DNA of 64,000 nt, taken from Galbibacter mesophilus. GTDB taxonomy: Bacteria; Bacteroidota; Bacteroidia; Flavobacteriales; Flavobacteriaceae. This document shows positions 34,806 to 44,212 of the stretch, one piece after another. Position numbers and translations under genes: made by a program. The notes under the pieces are model-generated. The model made no database searches, was not told the DNA's origin, and was given only the letters and a program-made list of their open reading frames with translations. Position 1 is the stretch's first letter. Every line of letters begins with the position of its first letter. The stretch spans positions 248,001 through 312,000 of the forward strand of contig NZ_JAMQVC010000003.1 in NCBI RefSeq assembly GCF_023721415.1. Direction: 5' to 3'.

Positions 34806-36530
34806 ATGAAAAAACCATATAAATCCATGTTTCTAAGAATTGCATCCGGGCTGTTTGGCCTGGTTGCAATCTTTTTTACATCCGCAACTACTAATGCACA
34901 AACAGTATACAGAGCAGATGATTTTGTAGCTAGATTCCAAACCATGCTGCATATACATCACGAAAACACCCCATATAATACAAAATTTACAGAGGCTAAA
35001 AACGGTTTAATTGAATTAGGGGTGCGTCAATTACGAAGGGGTTTTAACGTTGGTTTAAACCCAGCTCCAGGAAGTTGGGATGAAACGGTTATAAATCGTC
35101 ATCTTGACCTTTATCAAAATGCAGGTATTAGGTATCAATTTGCAGTGGTAGGGGATATTACCAATACAGCCAACGCAGCGTCTTCCCTAGAATTTTATAC
35201 CACACACTTTCCAGAAGATGCGATTGCAAGATTTGAAGGTAGAAACGAAGTCCATTGGAAACCGGGAGGTAACGGAACTCCAGAAAAAACCGACAGAGAT
35301 AATGCGGTTAACTACCAAATAGCATGGCGGGATGCGATTCGTAATCATCCAAACTCCGCTATTGCCAACAAAAAGATTGTTGGTTTTTCTACGGTAGCTT
35401 CATGGCGATTTGTAAGCTCGGATGATGACCGTTACAAATGGGCGTGCGACTGGGTGAATGTTCATGATTATCCCAATGGATATACTCCGGAAGGTAATTA
35501 TGATCGAGCTGTTGATCACTTGAATCAAGCAGGAATTGGCTCCAAGGAATGGATATTTACAGAAGCCGCTTATGGAAACCGCTTCGATTGCTATCCTGGT
35601 ACTTTTAACGTAGATAAGGAAACACAAGCCAAATACGAATTGCGCTTTTTGGCGGAGCAGTTTAAAGGAGAACGCCCTGTAATTAGCAGATCGGTGTTTA
35701 TGGATAAAATAGACGGACCTTGTCAAACTTCCAACAGTGATGGTAAATTCCAACATTTAGGGTATATGTGGGGTAATGGAGGAAAGAAGCCCGTGTTTTA
35801 CGCGGTTAAAAACTTGTTTTCTCTGCTAAATGAATCTACAAGAACCGGCAGTAACTGGAGCAAACCTTCTTTTACTCCGTCGCCACTTTCTTTCACGGTA
35901 GATAAATCCAACATTCAATATGTTACTTTGCAGAAAGCTTCTCAAGTGTACTATATTTTAGTTTGGAAAGATGAAGCCAGTTGGGACTTTAGTGCAAATC
36001 AACCAATAACGCCTTCAAATACAGGTGTTACTTTCGATTTTGGTCAGAATATTTATGAAATAAAAGCGCTTCAACCCTTTAATGAAGCTGATCCTGATGG
36101 CGGAAGTTATCATATGAAAACGCAGCACAATACGAGCAGTGTTTACTTGAATGTGAAAGATAATTTAATTGTTCTTCAAGTGCGTAAATTAAGCTCCCAT
36201 GACCCAAATATTATTGGGACTCATGGTGAATTAGCTGCTAATAATCAGTCAATAAATTCTTTTTCAGTAGACAACCAACAAATAACTAGTTCAGAAAGTA
36301 CTTATTCAATTTCGCCAAATCCAGTAGGGAGTAGTTTTACTGTATCTGGACCAAAAGCGGGTACTAAGCTAACTGTAGAGGTATTCAATTTGTCAGGAAA
36401 CTTATTGCTTTCCGAAGAAACTAAAATGGGAGATGCAATCAATGCAAGTCGGTTAATACCGGGTGTTTATTTGGTGAAAATCTATCAGAATGGCGAAGAA
36501 ATTGCACAAACCAAACTTGTTAAAAAATAA
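34806..36530 (+). CDS. T9SS-exported TIM-barrel glycoside hydrolase, short paralog
   Basis: 574 residues. The first ~470 residues are nearly the same as those of the enzyme at 30307, including GRNEVHW and WIFTEAAYG. The Big_2 and four-cysteine domains are absent; a short linker (NNQSINSFSVDNQQI) leads straight to a divergent T9SS tail (SPNPVGSSFTVSG, SEETKMGDAINAS). The leader and signal-peptide DNA are almost identical to those at 30280-30360, including the preceding CTTGTTAAAAAATAATAAT that ends the upstream gene, so the duplication reaches into the upstream T9SS tail. It may act on the same glycan with different surface retention or binding. Gap to the next gene is 13 bases. Confidence 0.85.
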   Translation: MKKPYKSMFLRIASGLFGLVAIFFTSATTNAQTVYRADDFVARFQTMLHIHHENTPYNTKFTEAKNGLIELGVRQLRRGFNVGLNPAPGSWDETVINRHLDLYQNAGIRYQFAVVGDITNTANAASSLEFYTTHFPEDAIARFEGRNEVHWKPGGNGTPEKTDRDNAVNYQIAWRDAIRNHPNSAIANKKIVGFSTVASWRFVSSDDDRYKWACDWVNVHDYPNGYTPEGNYDRAVDHLNQAGIGSKEWIFTEAAYGNRFDCYPGTFNVDKETQAKYELRFLAEQFKGERPVISRSVFMDKIDGPCQTSNSDGKFQHLGYMWGNGGKKPVFYAVKNLFSLLNESTRTGSNWSKPSFTPSPLSFTVDKSNIQYVTLQKASQVYYILVWKDEASWDFSANQPITPSNTGVTFDFGQNIYEIKALQPFNEADPDGGSYHMKTQHNTSSVYLNVKDNLIVLQVRKLSSHDPNIIGTHGELAANNQSINSFSVDNQQITSSESTYSISPNPVGSSFTVSGPKAGTKLTVEVFNLSGNLLLSEETKMGDAINASRLIPGVYLVKIYQNGEEIAQTKLVKK

Positions 36531-36543
36531 AACGAACCAAAAC

Positions 36544-39500
36544 ATGAAAATTTACAAAACCACCAATTTTTTGTTATGGATACTACTCTTGGGAACGTCT
36601 TTTATGGCATTTTCCCAAGATAGGAACCCTGGAATAAATACTATTTACCCAGAAGCCGCTTTTGCATCTTTTGATGCTGATGGCAATCGTATAGAAGGAA
36701 GTGGGCGGGTTATTGATGTAACTCGGCCACCTTTTAATGCAACGGGGGATGGTATTACAGATGATACCGAAGCCCTTAACGATGCATATACTTTTTTAGC
36801 AGAAACATTACAGGAAACGAGTTGGCGGGATGGCAATTCTTCATCTTATATTATTTATTTTCCAGAAGGTACCTACTTGGTGAGCAATACCATTCTTCAC
36901 AGATTGGATCAAATTTTTTACCCAGGCAACGGTAGGGAAGATACAGAAGGGATTACTTGGGTTCGTTTTGTTGGCCAGAACAGGGAAAATACGATTATAA
37001 AGTTGAAAGATAACTCTCCTGGCTTTGAAGCAGGAGCTGATAAAGAAGTAATTTCTTTTCAAAAGGAAAATGTAGGCGATAGAGAAGGAAATAATATTCC
37101 CGCTGCTAGTCAGTTGAGTAATTTAACAATTAATATAGGAAGTGGAAACCCTGGAGCCATAGGTGCTTCTTATATTAGTGCAAATACCGGACAAATAAGT
37201 AATATCAAAATAATTTCTGAAGATGGTCAAGGTACAGTTGGACTGAGTCTTCCTTTTTTTTCAGTACAAGGATATTACAGGGATATTGTAATAGAAGGAT
37301 TTGATTATGGTATTCGATCTCTACGCGGGGAAGTAAACCCAACTTTTGAGTATGTAACACTCAAAAATCAGAATATAGCTGGAATATTGGCAAACGATGC
37401 AAGTGTAATTATAAGAAAAGCCCATAGTATCAATTCGGTTCCCTTTGCCATTATCAGTCAAGATGAAGCACATGTTATTGTTTTAGAAAGTACACTGGAA
37501 GGTGGTAATTCTGGGACTTCTGCTATCGAACTTCAAACGTCAACTTCTCAATTATTTGTAAGAAATACACAGGTTTCAGGTTATCAAGCCAGCGTTTTAA
37601 AGGAAGGAGAGCCAGTGCTCACGGGAAATATAGATGAATATGTTTCAGATAAAGCATATACACTCTTTGAAGGGTTTGAGAAAAAAACATTGAATTTGGA
37701 AGTGGCCGATTCACCAATTATTCCATGGGAACAAGATCTTACCAAATGGGCCAATGTGGACGAATTTCCAGGAGAAAATGATGTAGAACGTATTCAGAAT
37801 GCATTGAACTCTGGTCTTCCAACTGTATATTTTCCCAAAGCTGAATACAAAGGAAGTGGTCAAATAACAATTCCAGCAACTGTAAAGCATATCGATTTTC
37901 TGTATTCTAGAATTTCAAGTAATGTAGAATTTGTTATTGACGAAGCTTCTGATGATATGTTATACCTCGAGCATACCAATATCAACCGATCTACTTTATT
38001 GCAAACTCAGCCGAGACCTACATTAATTCGAAATGCAAGTTTTGATTCATATAGCTATACATCTAGCGCACCGTCCCAACTTTTCTTGGAAAGTTCAGGT
38101 AGTTTTGGTGATACCGAAGATTTTTGCCCTCCTTCCATGAAAGTGTGGGGAAGAAGTATTAATAATGAGATAAAGTTAACTTCATGTTTTAAAGTTCGTG
38201 GAGGATCCTTATGGGTAATGGGCTATAAAACCGAAGGGGAACAAAGTAGCTTTGATGTGGCTCAAGGGGGAAATGCAGAGATTTTTGGAGGTTTAAGAAA
38301 CGAAACCAATAAACCTATAGAATATCCTTTTGTATTGAATGAAAATTCAAATGTTTCTTTTATGGGATACAATTTTTTAGGCGGAGAGGGAGATCCAATT
38401 ATTACTGAAATTCAAGACGGACTTAAACAAGATTTATTAAAGTCTGAATTGCCTTCAAGAGGGGGAAGATCTGTTGTTGTACCTTTATATATTGGTAAAG
38501 TAGGAGCAACTGTACCACGTTGTTTGGTGCCAACTACCAAAGATGCGCAAACCAGGCTTAATTCAGCTACAATTAACTGGGAAACTAGAAATCCATCAGC
38601 CGATGGCTATGAAGTAAGATACCGAAAATTAGGGATTGATATCTGGGAAACAATCACAGAGATTACAGACACAACTACTACAATTGAAAGTTTGGAAAAA
38701 GCGACCAATTACGAGTGGGAAGTGCGTACCAACTGTGGTGATGAGTTTTCTGAATGGTCTCCTGTCGCTACTTTCACGACCGATATAACAGTGAAAAAAC
38801 GTACTTCGGCTATCAATGTTAATGGTATTTTAGATGAAGAAAGCTGGGGGTTGACTTTTGAGGCAAGCAAACGTTCCACTGGAGAAATCAATAATACTAT
38901 GAATTTCGATTTGCAGTGGGATGCACAATATTTATATGTAGCTGCTAAAGTTTTGGATGATAACCTTTTTAATGATTCCGATAAGGTATTTCAAGACGAT
39001 GCCGTTGAAATTTTTATCGATGGTGATAACAGTGATGGCTCGTTAAATGCCCCAGATAATCAAATTATTAAAGGGTATAATGATGAAACATTGTTTGTGA
39101 AAAATACTTTCAATGGTGAAATACTGCACGCTACAACCAATGTGGATGGTGGATATGTAGTAGAAATGGCTATTCCATGGAGCGGATTGGGTGTAGTACC
39201 CGGAAGTGGAATAAACATTGGTTTTGATATTGGAAACGATGACGATGATAATGGAGGGGATGATCGTGAAGGTCAACAAGTTTGGTCTGGGAGTTCAGCT
39301 AATTTCAACAATACTCAGGCTTACGGAGATATTATTTTACAAGGAGATGTAGATACAGAGGCAACATTAGCATTACACTATACTTGGGACGGAATAACAA
39401 CCGATTTAATTAGGGATTTGGAAAGTAATTTTAGCGAAATCGCTTCTTTCTCTAATGATGCCGTTAAAGGCAGTAATGGCGTTGAGGTTTCTAATCCCGA

Positions 39501-41709
39501 TGGTACGGTTGCTTCCAATGCGGCTATTGCCATACCAAACGGAAGCTTGTTGAATCAAAGTTTTGGGTTACGATCGTATTCTATTTGGTTTAAAGCGAGA
39601 AATACAAGTGCCAAACAAATTTTATTTGAAGAAGGTGGCGAAGGTGCCGGCGTAGGTTTGGAAATAGAAAATGATAGTTTGGCGGTGTCCTTTAGAAATA
39701 CAGCGGCAGTAGATGGCGTAAAAACTATAAAAGTTCCGTTTACCAATGATGAAGAAATCGATTGGAACCATTTAGCAGTTACTTTCGAAAATGGAATTAT
39801 TGGTGTTTACCTTAACGGAAACCTAGCGAATTCTGGAGTTGCATCTTTCGAAACGATTCCGCAGCATAACAATCCGCCTTCCTTAGGAGGGATTCGCGAT
39901 GATCAATCGGCTACGACTGGAAGCTCTCTTTACTTGGACGGATTCTTAGATGAATTTAAAGTGTTCAATGGAGTTCTTACCGCAGAACAGGTTGCTGAAT
40001 TGGCCGTTCGGGAAGTAAGATTGCCTCCATCTGAATTAAGCTTATATTTTCCATGGGACGATACCACCGAAGATCAAATAGCAGGTGTAAACAGTTCTTT
40101 AGAGAATTTCGCTGCTTTCTCCGCAGATACGCCATTTGGTTCTGCAGCTATTGAATTTACGGGTAATGGTGTACTCGCAGATGGTCCTGCTGTGTCTATC
40201 GCAAATGGAAGTCTGTTAAATAGCAGCTTCGAATTTCGTTCGTATTCAATTTGGATAAAGGCCAACGATACCCAATCTTCACAGGTTATTTTTGAAGAAG
40301 GTGGCGATCAAGGCGGTGTAAGTTTTGAGCTTGCTGAAAATGGATTAACACTGCTATTTAGATATGGTGGTGGAGGAAACTTGTCAACGTTAAGTGTTCC
40401 TTATTCTAATGAAGAAAATCAGGCAGTTTGGAATCATTTGGCAGTTACTTTTGCCAGTGGAACTATAACTGCGTACATAAATGGAGAGAACGTAGGTACA
40501 AAACAAATTGGTGTTACCACTATTCCACAACACAACAATCCGCCTTCTTTGGGAGGAGTAAGGAACAATCAGAGTGCATCCAACAACGATCCTTTTTATT
40601 TTGATGGGTTTTTAGATGAATTCAAAGTTTATGAGGGAATTCTAACGGAAGAAGAAATTGCTGAATTAAGAGCGGTTCCTCAGTTGGTTGTAACGGTAGA
40701 TACACTTTCCGTAGAAGTGGATGGAACGGTTGAAATACCAACACCAAACTACATTCCTTTCTATTCTCAAGAAGGTGTGGTGTTCACATCCAACAACCCA
40801 GAAATAGCAACGGTTGATGAAAACGGTCTGGTAACTGGAATTTCCAGCGGAACGGCCATTATTGAAGTGGCTTCGCAGTTTAACCCAGAGGCGGTAAGTA
40901 CCGTTGAGGTAACGGTTGAAGGCGGATTGAGCCTTGGCGATTGCGAATTTGAAATCAGTGACTTTGTGGGTGCTACGGAAATCGTTGCCATCAACGAGGT
41001 AACCTACAGAAGTTTTGAAAGAAATAAAGGCACCTACGTTATCGGGATAGCGGCTGGAATCCGTACCGACGGACAAGCGGGCGCTTGGGAAATCCACAGC
41101 GACTGTAGCGTGAAAACGATCAGAAGAACTGGTCAGGGCGACAACACAACTTTATTGCCGGATGTAAAAGGTGTTGAAAAATACCGTGGCTGGAACTACG
41201 TTCCGACATCCATCAGTGAGGACGGACAGTTTATCTACGCAACGGCCATCAACCAGAACGGTTTTGCCCACAAACGCGGATGGACGGTAGAGGCCGGAAC
41301 GGAAGTGGAAGTTCGTTTCCAATTGGGCGGTGCTTTCTACGGAAGGATCTTTGGCGTCAGTAGTGAAATACTTTGCGACGACCTGAATGTGGAGACCTTT
41401 GCGGGTAACTATTTTGTTACCGGTTGCAACGATGGCAGCGAAACGTTCAGCACGCAGAGCGCGAGCAGCAACGAAACGCTTTATCAGGTTTATCCAAACC
41501 CTGTAAACAACAGTTTCAGCTTGAACGGAACTTCCGAAGCAAACAACCTGAACTTACAGGTATTCGACCTTACCGGAAACTTGGTGCTTTCCACATTGGT
41601 GGGCACAAGCCAGTCCATCGATGCCACCAGATTAAATCCAGGTGTTTACTTGGTGAAAATCTATCAGGATGGCGAAGAGATTGTACAAACAAAATTGGTT
41701 AAGAAATAA
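36544..41709 (+). CDS. Giant T9SS-exported tandem beta-helix protein, paralog with two LamG domains
   Basis: I choose the ATG at 36544 (1721 residues), which directly precedes the signal peptide MKIYKTTNFLLWILLLG; the earlier in-frame ATG at 36490 lies inside the upstream gene. Modules, rough residues: tandem beta-helix 25-640 (DVTRPPFNATGDGITDDTEA), Fn3 659-750, CBM9-like 755-934 (VNGILDEESW, FQDDAVEIFID), LamG 940-1158 and 1166-1376, Big_2 1381-1461, four-cysteine domain 1459-1628 and T9SS tail 1646-1721. Compared with the paralog at 24436 it lacks the third LamG domain. The N-terminal modules have diverged clearly between the paralogs, whereas the C-terminal block is almost identical, which points to recent gene conversion. 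The catalytic identity of the beta-helix is not established. Confidence 0.85.
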   Translation: MKIYKTTNFLLWILLLGTSFMAFSQDRNPGINTIYPEAAFASFDADGNRIEGSGRVIDVTRPPFNATGDGITDDTEALNDAYTFLAETLQETSWRDGNSSSYIIYFPEGTYLVSNTILHRLDQIFYPGNGREDTEGITWVRFVGQNRENTIIKLKDNSPGFEAGADKEVISFQKENVGDREGNNIPAASQLSNLTINIGSGNPGAIGASYISANTGQISNIKIISEDGQGTVGLSLPFFSVQGYYRDIVIEGFDYGIRSLRGEVNPTFEYVTLKNQNIAGILANDASVIIRKAHSINSVPFAIISQDEAHVIVLESTLEGGNSGTSAIELQTSTSQLFVRNTQVSGYQASVLKEGEPVLTGNIDEYVSDKAYTLFEGFEKKTLNLEVADSPIIPWEQDLTKWANVDEFPGENDVERIQNALNSGLPTVYFPKAEYKGSGQITIPATVKHIDFLYSRISSNVEFVIDEASDDMLYLEHTNINRSTLLQTQPRPTLIRNASFDSYSYTSSAPSQLFLESSGSFGDTEDFCPPSMKVWGRSINNEIKLTSCFKVRGGSLWVMGYKTEGEQSSFDVAQGGNAEIFGGLRNETNKPIEYPFVLNENSNVSFMGYNFLGGEGDPIITEIQDGLKQDLLKSELPSRGGRSVVVPLYIGKVGATVPRCLVPTTKDAQTRLNSATINWETRNPSADGYEVRYRKLGIDIWETITEITDTTTTIESLEKATNYEWEVRTNCGDEFSEWSPVATFTTDITVKKRTSAINVNGILDEESWGLTFEASKRSTGEINNTMNFDLQWDAQYLYVAAKVLDDNLFNDSDKVFQDDAVEIFIDGDNSDGSLNAPDNQIIKGYNDETLFVKNTFNGEILHATTNVDGGYVVEMAIPWSGLGVVPGSGINIGFDIGNDDDDNGGDDREGQQVWSGSSANFNNTQAYGDIILQGDVDTEATLALHYTWDGITTDLIRDLESNFSEIASFSNDAVKGSNGVEVSNPDGTVASNAAIAIPNGSLLNQSFGLRSYSIWFKARNTSAKQILFEEGGEGAGVGLEIENDSLAVSFRNTAAVDGVKTIKVPFTNDEEIDWNHLAVTFENGIIGVYLNGNLANSGVASFETIPQHNNPPSLGGIRDDQSATTGSSLYLDGFLDEFKVFNGVLTAEQVAELAVREVRLPPSELSLYFPWDDTTEDQIAGVNSSLENFAAFSADTPFGSAAIEFTGNGVLADGPAVSIANGSLLNSSFEFRSYSIWIKANDTQSSQVIFEEGGDQGGVSFELAENGLTLLFRYGGGGNLSTLSVPYSNEENQAVWNHLAVTFASGTITAYINGENVGTKQIGVTTIPQHNNPPSLGGVRNNQSASNNDPFYFDGFLDEFKVYEGILTEEEIAELRAVPQLVVTVDTLSVEVDGTVEIPTPNYIPFYSQEGVVFTSNNPEIATVDENGLVTGISSGTAIIEVASQFNPEAVSTVEVTVEGGLSLGDCEFEISDFVGATEIVAINEVTYRSFERNKGTYVIGIAAGIRTDGQAGAWEIHSDCSVKTIRRTGQGDNTTLLPDVKGVEKYRGWNYVPTSISEDGQFIYATAINQNGFAHKRGWTVEAGTEVEVRFQLGGAFYGRIFGVSSEILCDDLNVETFAGNYFVTGCNDGSETFSTQSASSNETLYQVYPNPVNNSFSLNGTSEANNLNLQVFDLTGNLVLSTLVGTSQSIDATRLNPGVYLVKIYQDGEEIVQTKLVKK
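40791..41484 (+). repeat. Homogenised 694-bp block, copy C
   Basis: Third copy of the block at 29367-30060, at exactly the same length. Its downstream T9SS tail matches copy A (EANNLNLQVFDLTG) and not copy B. Confidence 0.9.
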
Positions 41710-41737
41710 ATTATATAATTAAAAATTAGATTAAAAC

Positions 41738-44203
41738 ATGAAGTACACCCCCACATTTATTTTATTACTGTTGCTTATTGTCTCTTGCAAACAAGAGGAA
41801 GCAAAAAGTGAATTTTCAACGGTTCTTTACAACCAAGAAGATTGGATGGTAGAGGTAGTTACACCAAAAATTGCCAATACAATCGGACTGGAAGAAAAGG
41901 AAAGTGCTTTCCTGTCGTTTAACAATAAGATAGAGAAGGAAATTAGCGCAAGCGTTACCGGATTTATCAAAGATTACGACGGTAATAAAGTTTCAGTAGA
42001 AAAAGAAATAAATGTGGGCGGTAAGGCTTCAGAAAAAATGTTTTTCCCTTCAGAAATATTTCAGAAAAAAGGAATAAAATGGGGGGAATTATACCTTAAA
42101 ACCGCTGAAAAAACGGATACACTTCGTTTTTCACTGGCCTATATCGATCCTATTGATAACGAATACGCATCCAACTTTAAATTTGGAATTGCTGGAATTC
42201 GCTACGATGAATTGGAGGAACTTCCAGAATTGTACAGTATCGCAAAACAGGTGGGTGTGCAATACGAAAGGAAATATGCTCGCTGGCATGAAATTCAACC
42301 TGATCCCAATACTTGGAAATGGGAAAAGCTCGATGGAGAATTGGCAGCTATGCACGATAAAGGGATTAAAAGGGAGTTGTTGCTTACCGGTACACCGGGA
42401 TGGGCAGCTGCCGAAAATTATAAAGACAGAAAGAAAAAAAGTAATGTTCCCCCTAATTTAAAATACTGGCAAATTTATGTGGATAGCATAGCAAACCGCT
42501 ATAAAGATACCATTCAATATTACGAAATATGGAACGAACCCGATTTTGGTTTTTTCATTGGAAATACGCCGGAATATCTTGGCGTTTTAGAAACTGCTTA
42601 CAAAACAATTAAAAAAGTTGACCCAAATTTAAAAGTGCTTTCCGGAGGTTTTGCTTCTACGTATCCGCGTCCTCAATTTTTTCAAGAGCGTGGCGATCTT
42701 CATAGGGATGCAATTCGTTTGGGACAGGAGTATTTTGATATTCATGCCGTACACATTCACGGCCTTTTCGATTCTTTTAAACATCAAGTGGAAGGAAATC
42801 TAAAGGAGATTCGTGATCAGTTAAACACTCCGAAACCGCTGTGGTTTAATGAAACGGCTATGCACAGTACTTTTATTGGTGAAAAAGAACAAGGAAAAGT
42901 ATTGTTTAAAAAAATGACATTTGCCATGTCCCGCGATGCTATGGGATATTGCTGGTTTAGTTTGAAGAACAACGATGCTTATCCAAAAGACCATCACGAG
43001 GCAAATTACGGAATGGTTACTGCGAATAATAACCCAAAAGCAGTATACGCGGTATACAACCAAATGGTGCACCGTATGCATACCTTGGAATATAACAAGG
43101 ATGTTGATTTAGGGGAAGGTTTTGAAGCCTATTTGTTTAAAGGAAAAGACGAATATCAATTAAATGCTTGGAAAGAAGAACCAGCCCTTACCGATCAATT
43201 GGCTCGTTTCAAGGTTTCTGAAAATACAGAAGTAATTGTGGAAGACCTTATGGGAAATGCCAAAAAGTATAACACTGAAAATGGTATCGCCACAGTTCCT
43301 ATTACTTCTGACGGAAGTTTTATTCGATTCAAAAATGCAACAGAAGCTCCGGAAGTCTTACCGGCAAAACTATTCTTCAAAAAAGGGTTACTGGTTACAA
43401 AAGACGCTTCCGTTGAAATTCCGACTGGAAATATTGAGAAAAATGAGGACTTGACGTTTACGGTTTCTTCGGAAGGAAGATCGTTAACAACTCAAAAATT
43501 AGATAACGGAAATCTTCTGGTGAGTGTTCCAAAAGAAGCTAAAAAGCTTAGTATGCAGGTTGAAGGAAAGGAATTAGATGAAGAAATGACCATTCCGCTT
43601 ACGTATCCGCTTTTTGCTTCAAATAAAATGGAAGAAAGCAATCCAACAATTGTATTGGATCAGTACGGGGATGTTAAAAATAAATATGAACATGACCCAA
43701 ATACATCCCACCTTACGTGGAAAGGAGCCGAAGATTTGAGCGCGAAAGCTTGGTTGGGTGTTGAAGGTGATAATTTAATCTTAAACTATACGGTTACAGA
43801 TGATGCCCATGTACAAAAAGACACCGGAATCCTTCAGTATAAAGGGGACGGTATTCAGTTTGCTATAACAACCAGACAAATGATGAATTATTGGGAAATT
43901 GGCTATGCGCTAACCGAAGAAGGAAAAGTAGATGTTACGGCATGGAGTGCACCTTCTGGTTTTTCATTGGACGCCATTGAAAACATACAGCTATCTGTAA
44001 AACGGGAGGGCAATAAAACCATTTATACCTCTAAAATTCCATTAAAAGAATTCGGACTGGAAAATATTCAAGAAAACGGATTTCTTTTCAGTTTTGTGGT
44101 AAACGATAACGATGGTGAAAAGCGTGAAGGTTGGTTACAGCTTTCCGAAGGATTGGCCGGTTCAAAAGATCCGAATAATTTTAAATATGTAGTATTTCAG
44201 TAG
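41738..44203 (+). CDS. GH-A clan glycoside hydrolase lipoprotein (GH39-like) with C-terminal CBM9-like domain
   Basis: 821 residues with lipobox LLIVSC (Cys17). After a ~130-residue beta domain, the TIM barrel runs ~145-470 with YYEIWNEPD (Asn266-Glu267, acid/base) and LWFNETAMHS (Glu372, nucleophile). HEIQPDPNTWKWEKLD and LLTGTPGWAA resemble family GH39 and related GH-A enzymes. The C-terminal ~190 residues (LTWKGAEDLSAKAWLGVEG to GLAGSKDPNNFKYVVF) look like a CBM9/DOMON-type beta-sandwich. Unlike the preceding enzymes it has no T9SS tail and is lipid-anchored, suggesting action on imported fragments or at the cell surface. It lies 28 bases after the giant gene and 9 before a sulfatase. Confidence 0.82.
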   Translation: MKYTPTFILLLLLIVSCKQEEAKSEFSTVLYNQEDWMVEVVTPKIANTIGLEEKESAFLSFNNKIEKEISASVTGFIKDYDGNKVSVEKEINVGGKASEKMFFPSEIFQKKGIKWGELYLKTAEKTDTLRFSLAYIDPIDNEYASNFKFGIAGIRYDELEELPELYSIAKQVGVQYERKYARWHEIQPDPNTWKWEKLDGELAAMHDKGIKRELLLTGTPGWAAAENYKDRKKKSNVPPNLKYWQIYVDSIANRYKDTIQYYEIWNEPDFGFFIGNTPEYLGVLETAYKTIKKVDPNLKVLSGGFASTYPRPQFFQERGDLHRDAIRLGQEYFDIHAVHIHGLFDSFKHQVEGNLKEIRDQLNTPKPLWFNETAMHSTFIGEKEQGKVLFKKMTFAMSRDAMGYCWFSLKNNDAYPKDHHEANYGMVTANNNPKAVYAVYNQMVHRMHTLEYNKDVDLGEGFEAYLFKGKDEYQLNAWKEEPALTDQLARFKVSENTEVIVEDLMGNAKKYNTENGIATVPITSDGSFIRFKNATEAPEVLPAKLFFKKGLLVTKDASVEIPTGNIEKNEDLTFTVSSEGRSLTTQKLDNGNLLVSVPKEAKKLSMQVEGKELDEEMTIPLTYPLFASNKMEESNPTIVLDQYGDVKNKYEHDPNTSHLTWKGAEDLSAKAWLGVEGDNLILNYTVTDDAHVQKDTGILQYKGDGIQFAITTRQMMNYWEIGYALTEEGKVDVTAWSAPSGFSLDAIENIQLSVKREGNKTIYTSKIPLKEFGLENIQENGFLFSFVVNDNDGEKREGWLQLSEGLAGSKDPNNFKYVVFQ

Positions 44204-44212
44204 ATAAAAAAT

